64,000 nucleotides of DNA from 20CM-2-55-15 sp963738025. GTDB taxonomy: Bacteria > Acidobacteriota > Terriglobia > 20CM-2-55-15. Shown in pieces: positions 63,122 to 64,000 of this stretch. Both the position numbers and the translations under genes were made by a program. Within the stretch, counting starts at the first letter, position 1, and each line of letters opens with the position of its first letter. The notes below the pieces were generated by a model. It saw only the letters and a program-made list of their open reading frames with translations, made no database searches and was not told the DNA's origin. The stretch is from NCBI GenBank assembly GCA_963738025.1, contig CAVTWA010000051.1, forward strand, positions 186,001 through 250,000, given 5' to 3'.

Positions 63122-64000
63122 CTAAAACAATTTGAAATTGATGGTTAAGAACTTTTTTGGATTCTGTCTAAAATCATAAATCAATTTCTGAATCTCTGAC
63201 GTTGTCTCGTTCAAGCTGTTGAACAAGGCCGGGTCGCGGATGAATTTACCAGCACTTCCTTCGCCTTTTTGCACCGAATCGACAAGGGCGTTGAATTTTG
63301 TGACACCGTTGCGGAAATCGTTATACAGCGCATCGTCTTTCGACAGGAGCTTTCCGAGAGTTCCTTCGCCACGGTCGATCCGGTCGGTGATGTTCTCGAC
63401 TTTTGCCGTGAGGCTGTCGACTCGATTATATAGCGTCGGGTCATTCACGAACTTGCCGACTGTGCCATTGCCGCTTTCGACTTTCTTAACCAGCAAATCG
63501 ACCCGATCGCCGATCTGCATGATTTTTGTATATAACGCATCATCCGAGATAAGACGTCCCATCGTTCCCGGACCTGTTCGCGCGTCATGAACCAGCGTAT
63601 TGGCTTCGCGAACCACCGCATTCGCGTTGTCATAAACGGATTTGTTGACTAGAAACTGACCGAGCGTGCCTTCGCCTTGTTCCACGCGGTCGGCAATTTT
63701 CTTGAAATCCTCGCTGAGGACTTGCAGATTGGCGATGAAGTCGTTCGTTCCCTGAACGATCTTGCGGATATCACCTTCTTCTGTCCCTTGGATGAAGCCT
63801 CCATCTGGAATGATTTTCCCTTCCTCCGTACCGCGACTGATGTCGATCTTGCTGTCGCCGAGTAATCCGATGGTCGATATGGAAACCTTGGAATCCGTTC
63901 GAATAATATTCTGATAGCGCGAGTCGATTCTCAAAACGGCTTCGACCGCCTTATTCGGGTCGGGTTGCCTGGAAATGGCGACGCTGTCCACATTGCCGAT
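63122..64000 (-). CDS. MCE/MlaD-family lipid transport protein, 5' end outside window
   Basis: The frame is open to the right edge, so the N terminus with its membrane helix is missing. The visible 292 residues show the end of an MCE domain (VLRIDSRYQNIIRTDSKVSI; GLLGDSKIDI) and then about five repeats of a glycine motif: GEGTLGQFLV, GPGTMGRLIS, GNGTVGKFVN, GEGTLGKLLS and GEGSAGKFIR. Such helical tails form needle-like oligomers. It is upstream of greA by seven bases. Confidence 0.88.
   Translation of the reverse strand: MGNVDSVAISRQPDPNKAVEAVLRIDSRYQNIIRTDSKVSISTIGLLGDSKIDISRGTEEGKIIPDGGFIQGTEEGDIRKIVQGTNDFIANLQVLSEDFKKIADRVEQGEGTLGQFLVNKSVYDNANAVVREANTLVHDARTGPGTMGRLISDDALYTKIMQIGDRVDLLVKKVESGNGTVGKFVNDPTLYNRVDSLTAKVENITDRIDRGEGTLGKLLSKDDALYNDFRNGVTKFNALVDSVQKGEGSAGKFIRDPALFNSLNETTSEIQKLIYDFRQNPKKFLTINFKLF

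Overview
The window looks like a chromosomal segment of an uncultivated Acidobacteriota-like Gram-negative bacterium. The evidence is a TonB-dependent receptor with an N-terminal carboxypeptidase-regulatory domain, Reeler/anchor-type secreted proteins, Lol-like and MCE envelope proteins, several 'carboxypeptidase-regulatory plus TPR' style secreted proteins, and a moderately high G+C content. No rRNA, tRNA or CRISPR array was seen. Taxonomy is inferred from gene style only.

Layout. 1-2.4 kb: a partial hypothetical gene, an 11-unit 41-bp hairpin repeat array and a stand-alone sigma-54 activator. 2.3-7.7 kb: a fibronectin-III protein, a TonB receptor and an orphan LytS-type histidine kinase. 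8-13 kb: YihY, DUF5335, a molbindin, an RluA-type pseudouridine synthase and an ABC-F ATPase. 13-16.5 kb: a HupE/UreJ protein with its membrane anchor and three cytochrome c'-like secreted haem proteins. 16.6-23.1 kb: aldo/keto reductase, an outer-membrane protein, uvrB and ppk. 23.1-24.9 kb: a decayed transposon that looks like the parent of the small repeats scattered through the window. 24.9-33 kb: TPR proteins, an inositol-phosphatase-family enzyme, an hpt-deoC-SpoIIE operon and glycerate kinase. 32.6-34.2 kb: an ECF sigma, anti-sigma and periplasmic protein operon. 34.3-37.9 kb: a heterodimeric ABC exporter. 38-43 kb: SDR, a toast-rack-like lipoprotein and two secreted proteins sharing a repeated domain. 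43-54 kb: a nitrogen-control island. 54.6-57.2 kb: PPOX, cupin and ALDH7. 57.6-62.1 kb: a Lol-like envelope locus. 62-64 kb: CDP-alcohol phosphatidyltransferase, greA and a partial MCE protein.

The most interesting functional region is the nitrogen island: glnD, glnB, a GlnE-like protein with one nucleotidyltransferase half, a second GlnE-like protein with one nucleotidyltransferase half fused behind two ACT-like domains, rapA overlapping it, and glnA with its adenylylation tyrosine intact. The usually single bifunctional GlnE therefore appears as two divergent genes separated by a small transposon-derived repeat.

The non-coding layer is unusually structured. At least five repeat families recur between genes: R1 (small elements with ends like those of the 23.1-24.9 kb transposon), R2 (elements ending in AGCCACAAAAAGGC-type inverted repeats), R3 (long AT-rich palindromes at gene ends), R4 (a 23-bp CCCCGCC palindrome nested in R1 and R2) and R5 (a GC-rich module directly upstream of start codons). 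Six host genes (fibronectin protein, TonB receptor, RluA, ABC-F, HupE anchor, GAF-SpoIIE) are broken by what looks like one extra base each, several in G/C runs. This pattern suggests sequencing or assembly error as much as real gene decay.
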